Below, in pieces: positions 1 through 9,791 of a stretch of DNA of 64,000 nucleotides. Both the position numbers and the translations under genes were made by a program. The stretch's first letter is position 1, and each line of letters begins with the position of its first letter. The DNA comes from Clitoria ternatea (taxonomy: Eukaryota; Streptophyta; Magnoliopsida; Fabales; Fabaceae), in assembly GCA_037962975.1 (NCBI GenBank), contig CM075673.1:24350001-24414000 (forward strand), given 5' to 3'. The notes under the pieces were generated by a model. It was not told the DNA's origin. It worked only from the letters and a program-made list of their open reading frames with translations, and made no database searches.

Positions 1-1425
1 TTCGATGAAGTAACTTTCAAACATGTACCTCACGAAGAAAATACACGTGCTGATATCCTGTTCAGGTTAGCCAGCACAAAGAAGGCGGGATGCACAACTA
101 CGGTTGTACAGAGTACTTTGGCGGAGCCAAGTATTTCCCTTCCCTCCTCAATACATATGATTAAAAGCCGCCCCGTTGATGACAACTCCTGGATAGCTCC
201 AATAGTTCGTTACCTGGTTAATGGACAATTACCCACGGATGATCTTGAGCGAAAGAAACTAAAGAAAGAGACACCCTATTACACACTCCTGGATGGACAG
301 CTATACCGCCGAGGAATTTCTGTTCCTTATTTAATTTGTATAAATGAAAATGAGGTGCAAGCTGTTTTGGAAGAAGTCCATGAAGGGCAATGTGGACATC
401 ATCCAGGGGCACGGAGTCTAATGAGAAAAATACTCAGGGCGGGGTATTGGTGGCCCACTCTGAAGCATGACTCCGCCTCATATGTTCAAAAATGCGATCA
501 ATGTCAACGATTCGCAAATCTTCACCATACTCCGGCCGAGGAAATGTCATCATCAATAACGCCCTGGCCTTTTTATCAATGGGGCATGGATATTCTAGGT
601 CCATTCCCAACTGCGCCCGGCGGTATCAAATACTTGATAGTTGGTGTTGACTATTTCACCAAATGGATTGAGGCAGAGGCAGTGGTGCACATAACGTCAG
701 CCAGGACCCGAAGGTTTGTTTATGAGAATATCATTGCGCGTTTCGGAGTCCCTGGACGCATAGTCATTGATAATGGCACCCAATTCACAGATCGCAAGTT
801 CACTGAACTCCTAGAAAATCTCAGCATTACGCAGATTTTCTCTTCTGTGGAACACCCTCAAACCAATGGACAAGCAGAGGTCGCCAACAGAGAAATATTG
901 AAGGGCCTCAAGAAACGCCTCGGTGAGGCGAAGGGAGATTGGGCAAATCAATTGTGCCATGTTTTGTGGGCATATAGAACTACCCCACACTCCACCACGA
1001 ATGAATCTCCGTATCGGCTGACATATGGAGTCGAGGCTGTCATTCCCATTGAATTGACAGCCCCTTCAGCTCGAGTCCTCCATTTCAACGAGGAAGCCAA
1101 TCAACAGAACCTCACACACGAATTGGAGGTTTTGGCAGAGTTGAGAGAGGAAGCCTTTGTGAGAGACCAAGCTGTCAAAGCAAAGGCCGCCAAACGGTAT
1201 AATGCACGTATTTTTGAACGCCGTTTCAAAGAGGGAGATTTGGTCTTGAGAAGGGCCAACATTGGCAGCAAATTTGCGCACCAAGGCAAATTGGCACCAA
1301 CTTGGGAAGGTCCATACCGAGTCATCGAAGTTTTGGGCAAGGGTACATACCGCCTGGAAAACTTGGATGGCACTCCGGTCAGAAATAAATGGAACATTTT
1401 AAATTTACGCATATATTACAGTTAG
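1..1425 (+). CDS. T1 pol, C-terminal part: end of archaeal-type RNase H and complete integrase
   Basis: The frame is open from base 1 to the TAG at 1423-1425. The first residues are the tail of the second RNase H, matching the same place in T2. Counting from the ATG at 118, the zinc-binding HHCC module has H88, H94/H95, C126 and C129. The integrase catalytic triad is D158, D218 and E254, with the usual DNGTQF and GQAEV contexts. The C-terminal DNA-binding part ends in a basic segment without a chromodomain, as in Tat and unlike the Tekay elements at the other end of the window. The product would cleave RNA in RNA:DNA hybrids and insert element cDNA. No stop or frameshift is visible here, but whether the rest of pol is intact cannot be known. 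Confidence 0.92.
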   Translation, partial: FDEVTFKHVPHEENTRADILFRLASTKKAGCTTTVVQSTLAEPSISLPSSIHMIKSRPVDDNSWIAPIVRYLVNGQLPTDDLERKKLKKETPYYTLLDGQLYRRGISVPYLICINENEVQAVLEEVHEGQCGHHPGARSLMRKILRAGYWWPTLKHDSASYVQKCDQCQRFANLHHTPAEEMSSSITPWPFYQWGMDILGPFPTAPGGIKYLIVGVDYFTKWIEAEAVVHITSARTRRFVYENIIARFGVPGRIVIDNGTQFTDRKFTELLENLSITQIFSSVEHPQTNGQAEVANREILKGLKKRLGEAKGDWANQLCHVLWAYRTTPHSTTNESPYRLTYGVEAVIPIELTAPSARVLHFNEEANQQNLTHELEVLAELREEAFVRDQAVKAKAAKRYNARIFERRFKEGDLVLRRANIGSKFAHQGKLAPTWEGPYRVIEVLGKGTYRLENLDGTPVRNKWNILNLRIYYS

Positions 1426-1716
1426 TTGGGTAATACGGTATGATCTTTTCTTCCTAACTCAAGGATCTTCCTATGTATGCTTTCCTTGAAAGGGTTTCGA
1501 AAAGATATATCCCAACTCAATCCTTTATGTAGTTCCATTCTCAATGAAATGCCTTCCTGCATTTAATCTTCACTCTAACTTTGAATTGATTATCCATGGC
1601 AGAATTTGTTCCCATGCAGATAAAACAACGACTCTAAAACTGAAGCACAAACGCATAACTCTTTATTCCATAAAGATCAACCAACATGCAACGCCGCTTC
1701 ACAAACGGAGTCAACA

Positions 1717-2440
1717 AAAACTCCTTGGGGAATTGGTGTCTCAGCTATATGCTGCACCATACTGACCCTAAGGTACAGAAAACTCCTTGGGGGGAAAGGA
1801 TTGGTGTCCCAGCTATATGCTGCACCATACCGACCCTAAGGTACAAAAAACTCCTTGGGGGGAAAGGATTGGTGTCTCAGCTATATGCTGCACCATACCG
1901 ACCCTAAGGTACAGAAAACTCCTTGGGGGGAAAGGATTGGTGTCTCAGCTATATGCTGCACCATACCGACCCTAAGGTACAGAAAACTCCTTGGGGGGAA
2001 AGGATTGGTGTCTCAGCTATATGCTGCACCATACCGACCCTAAGGTCCTACAGGCCGCCTATGGGAGGAACTAGTGTCACAGCTATATGCTGCACTAATT
2101 CGCCCCCAAGGTCCTGCAGGCTTCTTGTGGATGAGCTGGTGTCACAGCTATATGCTGCACCACGCTAACCCCAAAATCCAACCAATTTCTTGTAGGATGA
2201 ATTGGTGTCACAGCTATATGCTGCACCATACCGCCTCAAAGGTTCAACCAGTTTCTTGCAGGATGAATTGGTGTCACAGCTATATGCTGCACCATACCGC
2301 CTCAAAGGTTCAACCAATTTCTTGCAGGATGAATTGGTGTCACAGCTATATGCTGCACCATACCGCCTTAGAGGTTCAACCAATTTCTTGTAGGATAAAT
2401 TGGTGTCACAGCTATATGCTACACCATAGCAATCCTGAAC
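1717..2440 (+). repeat. Tandem array of 11 units, period switching from 68 to 66 bp
   Basis: The 17-base core AGCTATATGCTGCACCA, with small variants, starts at 1743, 1811, 1879, 1947, 2015, 2081, 2146, 2212, 2278, 2344 and 2410. Spacings are 68, 68, 68, 68, 66, 65, 66, 66, 66 and 66. Two subfamilies lie side by side: 68-bp units containing CTCCTTGGGG and 66-bp units containing AATTTCTTG. The array sits in the 3' untranslated region, a place known in Tat/Ogre elements to generate satellite-like repeats. Open frames across it are artefacts. Confidence 0.95.
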
Positions 2441-2554
2441 ATTCCATCCAAAACTTGACTCCGCCTAACTTCCAATGTTTTACGGAGTACATAATCAACA
2501 AACCCAAGCACTATCAACAAGTTCAAGTAAGTTCAACACTTGTAAAATTGTGCT

Positions 2555-3170
2555 TCTTTGAAATTCCTAAGAGGCTACTCCGCCTTCTTACGGAATTTAC
2601 TTCATTGAAATTCCTAAGAGGCTACTCCGTCTCCTTACAGAATTTAACTCCTTTTAAATTCCTAAGAGGCTACTCCGCCTTCTTACGGAATCCAACTCCT
2701 TGGAAATTCCTAAGAGGCTACTCCGCCTCCTTACGGAATCCGACCTCAATGAAATTCCTAAGAGGCTACTCCGCCTCCTTACGGAATCCAACCTCTCTGA
2801 AATTCCTAAGAGGCTACTCCGCCTCCTTACGGAATCCAACTTCATTGAAATTCCTAAGAGGCTACTCCGCCTCCTTACGGAATTTACTTCAATGAAATTC
2901 CTAAGAGGCTACTCCGTCTCCTTACGGAATCCTACTTCTTTGAAGTTCCTAAGAGGCTACTCCGCCTCATTGTTGAATTTACTTCATTGAAATTCCTAAG
3001 AGGCTACTCCGCCTCCTTACGGAATTTACTTCAATGAAAATCCTAAGAGGGTACTCCGCCTCCTTACGGAATCCTACTTCTTTGAAGTTCCTAAGAGGCT
3101 ACTTCGCCTCCTTACTGAATTTTACTTCACCAGAATTGCAAAAAGGCTATTCCGCCTCGTTATACTTAGT
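2555..3170 (+). repeat. Tandem array of 12-13 units, period 47-48 bp
   Basis: The core CCTAAGAGGCTACTCCG starts at 2566, 2613, 2661, 2709, 2757, 2805, 2853, 2900, 2948, 2995, 3042 and 3090, with a degenerate thirteenth copy near 3138. Spacing is 47 or 48. Because 48 is a multiple of three, long false reading frames appear on both strands. It is unrelated in sequence to the 66/68-bp array next to it but shares the CTCCGCC motif found across T1. Confidence 0.95.
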
Positions 3171-3291
3171 CATATTTCATTAAGTCCTCAGATGAATATT
3201 CCGCCTTCTCAATATCATTTTACAAGGCATACATACGACGGACTCAAACACTGCTTATATGAACAAGTATACATTTGCAGAAAATATATTT

Positions 3292-3297
3292 TTTATT
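3292..3297 (-). terminator. Poly(A) signal AATAAA of the T1 antisense gene
   Basis: On the minus strand AATAAA lies about 107 bp beyond the aORF stop codon at 3404. T2 has the same signal about 84 bp beyond its aORF stop, which supports a real transcript end. Confidence 0.6.
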
Positions 3298-3403
3298 GAA
3301 TATTGCCAATATTGATAAAATCCAGAGCCTATCCTGGAACAAGGCGATATCATTAAAATGCTGATAAAAACAAAAGCTTGCGAAGGGTTTCAGGAGCTGG
3401 TCT

Positions 3404-6128
3404 TCAAGGGTCGGACGACATCCCTTCCTGTTGGGCAGAGGTGGCCTGACCTTCACCAGGTTTGATTAAACTTTGGGAGGGAGGCAAGTCCGCCAAGATA
3501 TATTCAACACTGGGCGCAGGAGCATGACCCCCTTGAACAGGCACCATCAATTCTCCATTGATGAATTCATAGTAAGGATGAATGCCTGTGGTGGATAGAG
3601 CAACACCTGGATTGCGATAACGGAGTTGACGAACAGCCATGCTGAAAGCATCATCAATCGCTGCCTCAGCCGCATCCAGCGTGGATTGTAACTCCTTGTC
3701 AAGCTTTTCATTGGCTGCATCAGAGGTAGCTTTTTCAGCTTGCAACCCTTCAACCTGTTTTTCAAGGTTAGTGTACGCAGTAGCTGCTTGGTCTAACTCC
3801 GCCACCCAGGCATCTTCAGCAGTGGCTTTATCAAGTTCAAGGAAAATCAACCTCTGCTGGAGCTCACTTGCATCCTCGCCCAATTTTTGTTTCTGCTGAA
3901 TTAAGTCCGAAATCTGTTGTTTCAGCAGATTATTGTCAGCCCTCACCTGGGTCAGGCCACTCACCTCCTTGCCCAGCTTTGTGTTTCGCTCTTTTAAGCT
4001 GGAAACTTGCTTCTCCAGCAAAGCTTTGTCAGCTCTCACCCGAGCCAGCTCCTCCTCCAGCTTCTTGATGTTGGCGTCGGCGGTGTCAAGGTGTTTATCC
4101 TTCGCCTTGATCACCTCCGACAGTTGTTCATTATCATGTTCCAAGCTGCGTATCTTTTCAATAGAATCATGAAAAGATTCTTGGAACATGTTAGCTTCAG
4201 CAGCCACTTCCGCAATACGAGGGACGGAAGCAAGGAAACCATCAATTTCAGCAAGATGCCACCTTGCAGCAGCAGTGGCATCTGCAACTTCCTCAAAGTC
4301 AATGTTTGGGCGGAGAATGAAGTCCGGATCACGCCTCTCTGACTGGTGGGATCCCACATTTGTGAAATACAAATAAGGGTTCATACGAGACCCTGCCAGG
4401 GGCAAAGAGACGGATCGCCTAGATGGCTCCCCTGGAACATCGACTAAGAAAACTGCCGCCCCTCTAGTGGTTAATCTCAAGACGGGATCTTCAGATGGGC
4501 GGACTGGGGAAATTTGGACTCTCCCCGCCTCGTCTCTCACAACTTGGCCTCGAGAAGCTTGAGCTCCCTCTGCCTCATCTTCCACTGCATGGATTGGAGT
4601 TTGAACTCTCTCCACTTCTTCCCCCACAGCACCTTCTTCAAGGGTGCCTTCAACTCCGCCCATAGCAGCAGAAGTACCCATAACAGGTACTTCCGGAGTC
4701 TCCTCCAAGTCAATGGCAGCATCAATTGATGCTCCTTCCTCAACCCTCTTCTTGCTTTTGGTCCTCCTTCTTTGCAAGGGCTGGAGGTCTATTTCCTCTT
4801 CTTCCTCCTCAGCAGCTTTTGGTTCTTGGCGTTTCTTAGAACGCCTCTCAACAGCAGCTGTTGAGGACCCTGCACCACCTTCAAAATTCACTATGTTGGT
4901 GGATGCAGGGAAAGGAAGGGTCTTTGTTAGAGCAGCAGTCAGACTCCTCCTGGGCTGCACATTATTCTCCGCATCAATCTCCCTACGGCTCATGCGGATC
5001 CTCTTAATACGTTCCATCCCAGGGAATGCAGCAATTTCTCCTGCAAAACAACATGCATGAATTTGATCAGAAACTGCAGGAAACAACAAGAGTAATATTC
5101 AAGCCAAAAGTCTTAACGTATTACTTAAATATCCCTGAGCATCCCGCCCAAGCAACCTTCGACACAGAATCAGCTTGTGGACGGAGTTGTACTCCTTCAA
5201 CGCCCGGAGCACTTCCACAGATACAGCTGATAGAGCACTCTCCTCGACTTCATACGCTCGCTTAGTCAAGAGGAAGTGCTCATGAGTCCAAGCTACTGGG
5301 AATTTGTCAACTCCCTCTTTACTCCGCCAGAAGACGGGCTTGTCCTTCCTAACGGACACCTTCACAAAACTCATCCTGAAGTGAAGTCCGCCTTCCTTGG
5401 CAGAGTCGGCGAACGCCTTGAAGTTTAAAATCTTAGGCTCCGCCCGAAGGGTTACAAAGCCCATGCCGCCCGTTTTAACGTTCACTCTCCTCATGATGCG
5501 GCAGAAAGAAAAGAACAACGCCACAGTGGGCGTAAACTCCAGATGCTCAGCCATCACCTCAAAGCTACGAACTATCTCCCAACCATTAGGGTGCAGCTGA
5601 GAAGGGGCGCAGTCCAAGAACCTAAGAACGTCCATCTGAAATTTGTTCAATGGGAAGCGTACCCCCAGTTGAGTAAATAGAATATCATACATATATATTG
5701 TACGATTATTCTAAGGGCGATGGCAAATCCTTTCGAACGTCTTAGGAGAGCGAACAATGAACCTATCTTCATACCGTTCATCTTTCCAGATAGGCACAGA
5801 CAACTCCACTACACCGCCACTAGTTGTTGCGTGACGAGAGGAAGTACCCTTGACATCTTCCTCAACCCAACAATAGGGGTCAATCTCAAGCGTCTTCTCC
5901 CAGTCCAGTCCATGCAACACGACATTTTGACACTCTGCCATTGTCAGTACTTGGGTATGGGAAACACCTCCTGACACAAACGAATGTACAGCATTACTAA
6001 AGTACTCCACGCTGCTGTAAAACGTCGAATCCCTCCCAGTATAAAAAGCCTCATCTTCACTCTCAATGTCAGAAAACATGGGACGAACAGAAACCCTAGA
6101 ATGAGACTCTGACCTCTTTCCTCTCATC
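3404..6128 (-). CDS. T1 antisense extra ORF (aORF): Transposase_28-like N-terminus, coiled-coil C-terminus; two exons, one in-frame stop
   Basis: The gene runs against gag-pol. I place the start at the ATG ending at 6128, by analogy with the T2 copy. Exon 1 is 6128-5125, the intron 5124-5041 (84 bp, GT...AG with a pyrimidine-rich acceptor) and exon 2 5040-3404. The split codon joins cleanly and falls at the same place as in T2. A TAG at 5713-5711 interrupts the frame just before the YMYDILFTQLGVRF segment; otherwise the frame is open for roughly 880 codons. Residues from this segment on, through CAPSQLHPNGW, resemble Pfam Transposase_28 (putative gypsy-type transposon). Exon 2 encodes a charged, Glu-rich linker, a long coiled coil (about 4190-3630), then a short conserved block around HPYYEFINGEL. 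Extra ORFs of this kind are known in Tat elements. Their function is unknown and I assign none. Confidence 0.8.
5041..5124 (-). other. Intron of the T1 aORF (84 bp)
   Basis: Read on the minus strand, the donor is GTAATACG at 5124 and the acceptor TTTTGCAG ends at 5041. Splicing removes the stop that would follow exon 1 and restores the frame shared with exon 2. The equivalent T2 intron is 93 bp at the homologous codon. Confidence 0.7.
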
Positions 6129-6340
6129 TTCCTTTTTACGAACACACAAAAAGGAAAAATAAAACCAACCCAATGAAAATGAAGAAGCAAAGAAGAGGAA
6201 GAAGCAAGTACCTTAAGCTTCTGAAAGTTTAGAAGAACTCCAACACCAATAAACTCGCAAGAGAGTAGCAAAAACAGTTTCAGCAAACAAATACGAAGTG
6301 AGAGATGAAGCAAAACATTTCCCTCCTGAGAGTTTACCTA

Positions 6341-6346
6341 TTTATA
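6341..6346 (-). promoter_or_regulatory. TATA box of the T1 antisense gene
   Basis: The minus strand reads CCTATAAATAGG here, about 213 bp upstream of the aORF ATG. T2 has CCTATAAAAGGG about 171 bp upstream of its aORF ATG. The position outside the LTR points to an internal antisense promoter. Confidence 0.6.
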
Positions 6347-6842
6347 GGCATGGCTTGGGGGGAAATAAGCGAATTCTCAAAAATCTCAAAGATGTGTTGG
6401 CAGCCGTCAGATAAATCTCATCAACGGTTCTAAAATTCAAACATGCGTTTACAACCGTTGGATTAGTCTCACTGACGGTTCCTTTTTTGCTGAAACCAAT
6501 AGATATATCTAAGGGCAGATATTTCATGGGCCGCGTTTTCAAAATCCAAGGCCCACGGTAATAACCTCGAAAATGTTTCTCAATTGCCATCACGCGCATT
6601 TATGTCCCATCATTGGAATGGCAATCGTTACGAGGGCATACGTGGCAATGGGAGACTGAAGAATAAAAAACATGGTTTCGAGGCGCATTAATGACAGGCG
6701 TGGCAAGTAATGACAAGCCAATAAATGCATGAAAACACTTGCCCACAAATCTTGAACTAGCAAATGCCGCCTAAACCCATGCCTACAAAAGCTAAACTTA
6801 AGTGTCATAGCTCATTAAAGTGACTCCGCCAGTCACTATAAC

Positions 6843-6857
6843 AAGCTAGGGGGCATA
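6843..6857 (+). other. Polypurine tract of T1
   Basis: AAGCTAGGGGGCATA lies directly before the TGATCCGG start of the 3' LTR. T2 has the near-identical AAGCTAGGGGACAAA at the same place on its own strand. It would prime plus-strand cDNA synthesis. Confidence 0.75.
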
Positions 6858-6976
6858 TGATCCGGTCCTAACACCGGCCCCCAAGAGCATGGCTTTAATG
6901 CCTAGCCAGATCAGCATTTTGAATAAAGAGAGGTATGCTTTAAATACACTACGAATACTTCTATACGGAATGCATA

Positions 6977-7125
6977 CCGCCAGGTCAAGTAACTCCGCCA
7001 AGGCATGTTACTCCGCCAAGGAATGCAACCCCGCCAAGGCATGTTACGCCACCAAGGCACCTCACACCGCCAAGGCATGTTACTCCGCCAAGGAAAGTAA
7101 CCCTGCCAAAGTTGTTACTCCACCA
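6977..7125 (+). repeat. 18-bp phased array in U3 of T1, nine units
   Basis: Variants of CCGCCAAGG begin at 6977, 6995, 7013, 7031, 7049, 7067, 7085, 7103 and 7121, an exact 18-bp period. Three units carry ACTCCGCCAAGG. Confidence 0.9.
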
Positions 7126-7418
7126 AGCCATAGGCTCCATATTGGCGGAATATTGAATTTCCCACACTGCGTAGCGAGCCCATACTCACAACCCCGGCAC
7201 GAGATTGACTCTGTCTTGAGAGGTTAATAATGGGAATCACGCTGTCACGCATTAAAGGGAATAACAATAAAATATTAAAGCACTAACGCTTTCCAGACAA
7301 GTGGTGATACCTACTACAATAATGGTGCATGTAAACGGCGCAGGGACCCACTATCTTTTCAGCATTATGCCTGAAGACAAGGAGCGGGTCCTACCAATAA
7401 TGGAGCACCAGTAACAGG

Positions 7419-7426
7419 TATATAAA
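7419..7426 (+). promoter_or_regulatory. TATA box in the T1 LTR
   Basis: TATATAAA lies 561 bp into the LTR and would place the U3/R boundary near 7450. In the 3' copy it could drive read-through transcription into the flank at 7768 and beyond, toward the PPR gene. That is an inference. Confidence 0.6.
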
Positions 7427-7767
7427 CCTCACTCAAAAAGGTATACGGGGGCTCCCCCATTTCTAAACCTTACACTCTCTTACTTGCATAATTCTCTCTG
7501 ACTGTCTTTCTAAATCTCTAAGTATTCTGAAATACTGACTTGAGCGTCGGAGAACGATTGCAGGTACCACCCCCAATCGGGTCAAGACAAAGAAGACCCC
7601 GTCAGGCGGACTGCGACAAAGACAGAGTACATTACACTCCGCCTCAACATACAAAGACTCTCCGTATTTGTAATTATACACACATTGCTTTGTATCAAAA
7701 ACACATTCATATATATTTTGAGTTGTTCTACAAGCGTATCTCTACACCCCCTGTAAAGAACAGTTCA

Positions 7768-9791
7768 CCATCGTTTCCTTTCCTTTCCCAAGCTTCAGAT
7801 CTTCACTCTATGGGGTTTTCCAGGTACTTCCCCCAATTTGCTGTTAGAAATTTTATTTATATTTTTTAAAAAAATTAGTCATTTTATTTCTTTTTAATTA
7901 ATTTAATTTTTGAATTTGAAAAACCTAATTTCAGGAGGTTACGATTTGCGTTTTAAAAGAAAAATAATATATATATTTTTGTTCTAGGTTTACACTGAGA
8001 AATTCATCTTTTACGAGTTTTGATTTCTATCATTCTGATAGAAGGGCTGCATCTCAAGGGTTTAACAAACCAATGTTCTTCTGTTCTCGTTTGCAAATGA
8101 ATGTTCTTCTGTTCCATGGTTAATTCGAATCCATTTGTAGCATTTCTGCCAAAGATTGATTAGGTTCTTACAGTTTGAACTTTTTGCATCACGTGTGATC
8201 ATATTGATTGCATGTTGATACTTAACGTAAAACGTGCTAGGATAGGTGTAAGAGAGAAGAACGCAGTCTTCCCTAAAACACTGTGACTGAGTGTGTGTAT
8301 TGGTTTGATGTGTCAACTTCACTATTTATACATTTTACTGTAACATGAATGTTTGTCACCTCTGAGTGCATAACAGGTGATGTTTATAATTGGCTTGATT
8401 GAAATTTCTGGTTTACCATGGTGTGTTGTTTAGGAAATCCTGGCTTCTACTGCGCCTTTTCTTTGGGCAAGTCTTTAAAGGCCTTGAATTGAAGGGCAAG
8501 CTTTTGAACTAGATTAGTCAAGGGTATTTTCTCGTCTGTTTAGGGTTTGGTTTCAGCCCACTCCTCGATGATATTTATGATTTCACGGTTGTTAAAATTT
8601 CTGTGTGGGATATTTACGATGAGGAGGATCACATTGTGATTCTTGATGATAATAGTGTTGCTCGAGTCGTCCAAGTTTATTCCTTCCGGGTCTTGAAAAG
8701 AAACTGATGCCGCCAATTTGCGAACTTTGGGTCCTGTACTCACTTCTGTCGTCACTGCCAATGGGGCTATATATTGGAAGTTGACCATTCTTCTTACACC
8801 CCCCTTCTGCATATGCTTCCAGGTGAATGTCAATTTTCCATTCAGAGGAAAGAGCATGCGTTTAGGATAACCAGCAAATCTAACCTTGGTGGGAGGCACC
8901 ATTATTTTAATTTTACTTTTAAATTTTTTCTGTTTTGGGTTGAACCAAGTTACTGTGCATTTTTTTTTGGTCGCACTTCAAGGTGAACTGATAGCAGCCT
9001 TGCAGGCACGAACTCACAATGAAACAGGCTGATTTTGGAAATTACTGTGCAATAATTAAAGGATATAGGGTCTTGATTATATGTAGTTCTCTTCCAAGGC
9101 ATTTAATTAACTGATATTGACTTAGGGTAAAAATAATTAGGCTACGAAGTTCTCAGGTAATGTCTGTAAATGCCTTGGAAGTTGCATATACTTAATTAAA
9201 ATTTTGAATATATTTGAAGTTGAATAATTTGAATCCTTGGAAGTTGAATATATTCAAAATATAATTTAAATTCCTTGGAAGTTGAATATATTTAACTTAA
9301 ATAATTTAAATATCAACTTAAATATATTCAATTCAATTAAAATAATTTTAAAAATTGAAAAATTGAAAAAAAGTTTAAAATAATTTTTACTTTTTAAAAG
9401 TGAGGTATCAAACACGTTTTTTTATCTTCTCAAAAATAGTTTTTATAAATTGATTTGTAAAATAATTTTTAAAATCTAAAATTGAATCAAACAAGTTCTA
9501 CGTTTTTAACTTTTAGTCAACTCTTAGCTAGATTTCTAAAACTAATTTTTCAACTTTTAGTTTTACCAAATACAGCATAAGCTAATAGGACCAGAACTGA
9601 CCTCAGTATGAAGTTCAGCTTCCTTTATGTTTATTCTTGACCCTAAAGTTAAGCTTCAAACCCTAAAATATAAGATAATCTACTGACCATTAAAATTTTG
9701 GTTTTGTAGATGTCACGGCAATGCAGTCTCTTACTTTTCCTGTTGACATACACTTGGGTTTGATTATCACACAGCCTATCTATATCATCAT
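7768..9791. other. Flank between T1 and the PPR gene; no secure gene
   Basis: AT-rich DNA. CCTTGGAAGTTG is repeated at about 9172, 9234 and 9273, followed by AT-rich inverted-repeat-like sequence to 9370. A stretch at 9400-9600 resembles dispersed non-coding repeats. The first bases could hold a 5' untranslated exon of the PPR gene (a GT donor follows a short ATG-containing segment near 7818), but this cannot be shown. Confidence 0.4.
8540..8902 (-). CDS. Unrecognised 120-codon frame, possible gene fragment
   Basis: A frame of 120 codons with fairly gene-like codon use on the minus strand. I do not recognise the protein. It has no signal peptide, membrane segment or known motif. It ends at a TAA directly before a GTTTAGGG context. 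It could be an exon remnant carried by an old repeat, or chance. Confidence 0.15.
   Translation of the reverse strand: MVPPTKVRFAGYPKRMLFPLNGKLTFTWKHMQKGGVRRMVNFQYIAPLAVTTEVSTGPKVRKLAASVSFQDPEGINLDDSSNTIIIKNHNVILLIVNIPHRNFNNREIINIIEEWAETKP

Larger units (their letters stand above)
1..7767 (+). mobile_element. T1: Tat-lineage Ty3/gypsy LTR retrotransposon, 5' part outside the window
   Basis: The window opens inside the second RNase H domain of a Ty3/gypsy polyprotein. Integrase ends at 1425. It is followed by a long non-coding stretch with two tandem arrays (1717-2440, 2555-3170), an antisense gene (6128 to 3404), a purine-rich tract and a 910-bp LTR (6858-7767). A second RNase H before integrase, plus an extra ORF between integrase and the 3' LTR, are traits known for the Tat lineage. 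The close relative T2 at 22414-34050 shows the whole plan. The target duplication cannot be tested because the 5' end is missing. Confidence 0.9.
6858..7767 (+). repeat. 3' LTR of T1 (910 bp)
   Basis: It begins TGATCCGGTCC and ends CAGTTCA. Both ends match the LTRs of T2 and the solo LTR T3. It contains an 18-bp phased array in U3 (6977-7125), a TATA box at 7419 and a downstream ACTTGAGCGTCGGAGAA box at about 7538 that is shared with T2 and T3. The right end is set by alignment to T2, so an error of a few bases is possible. Confidence 0.85.

Noticed and set aside
2074..2895. 273-codon frame on the plus strand
   Set aside because: It runs through the 66-bp and 48-bp arrays. Unit lengths divisible by three keep it open, and both strands show similar frames.
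1717..3170. Possible CRISPR-like direct repeats
   Set aside because: Units are contiguous tandem repeats without unique spacers, in a plant retroelement; no cas genes.
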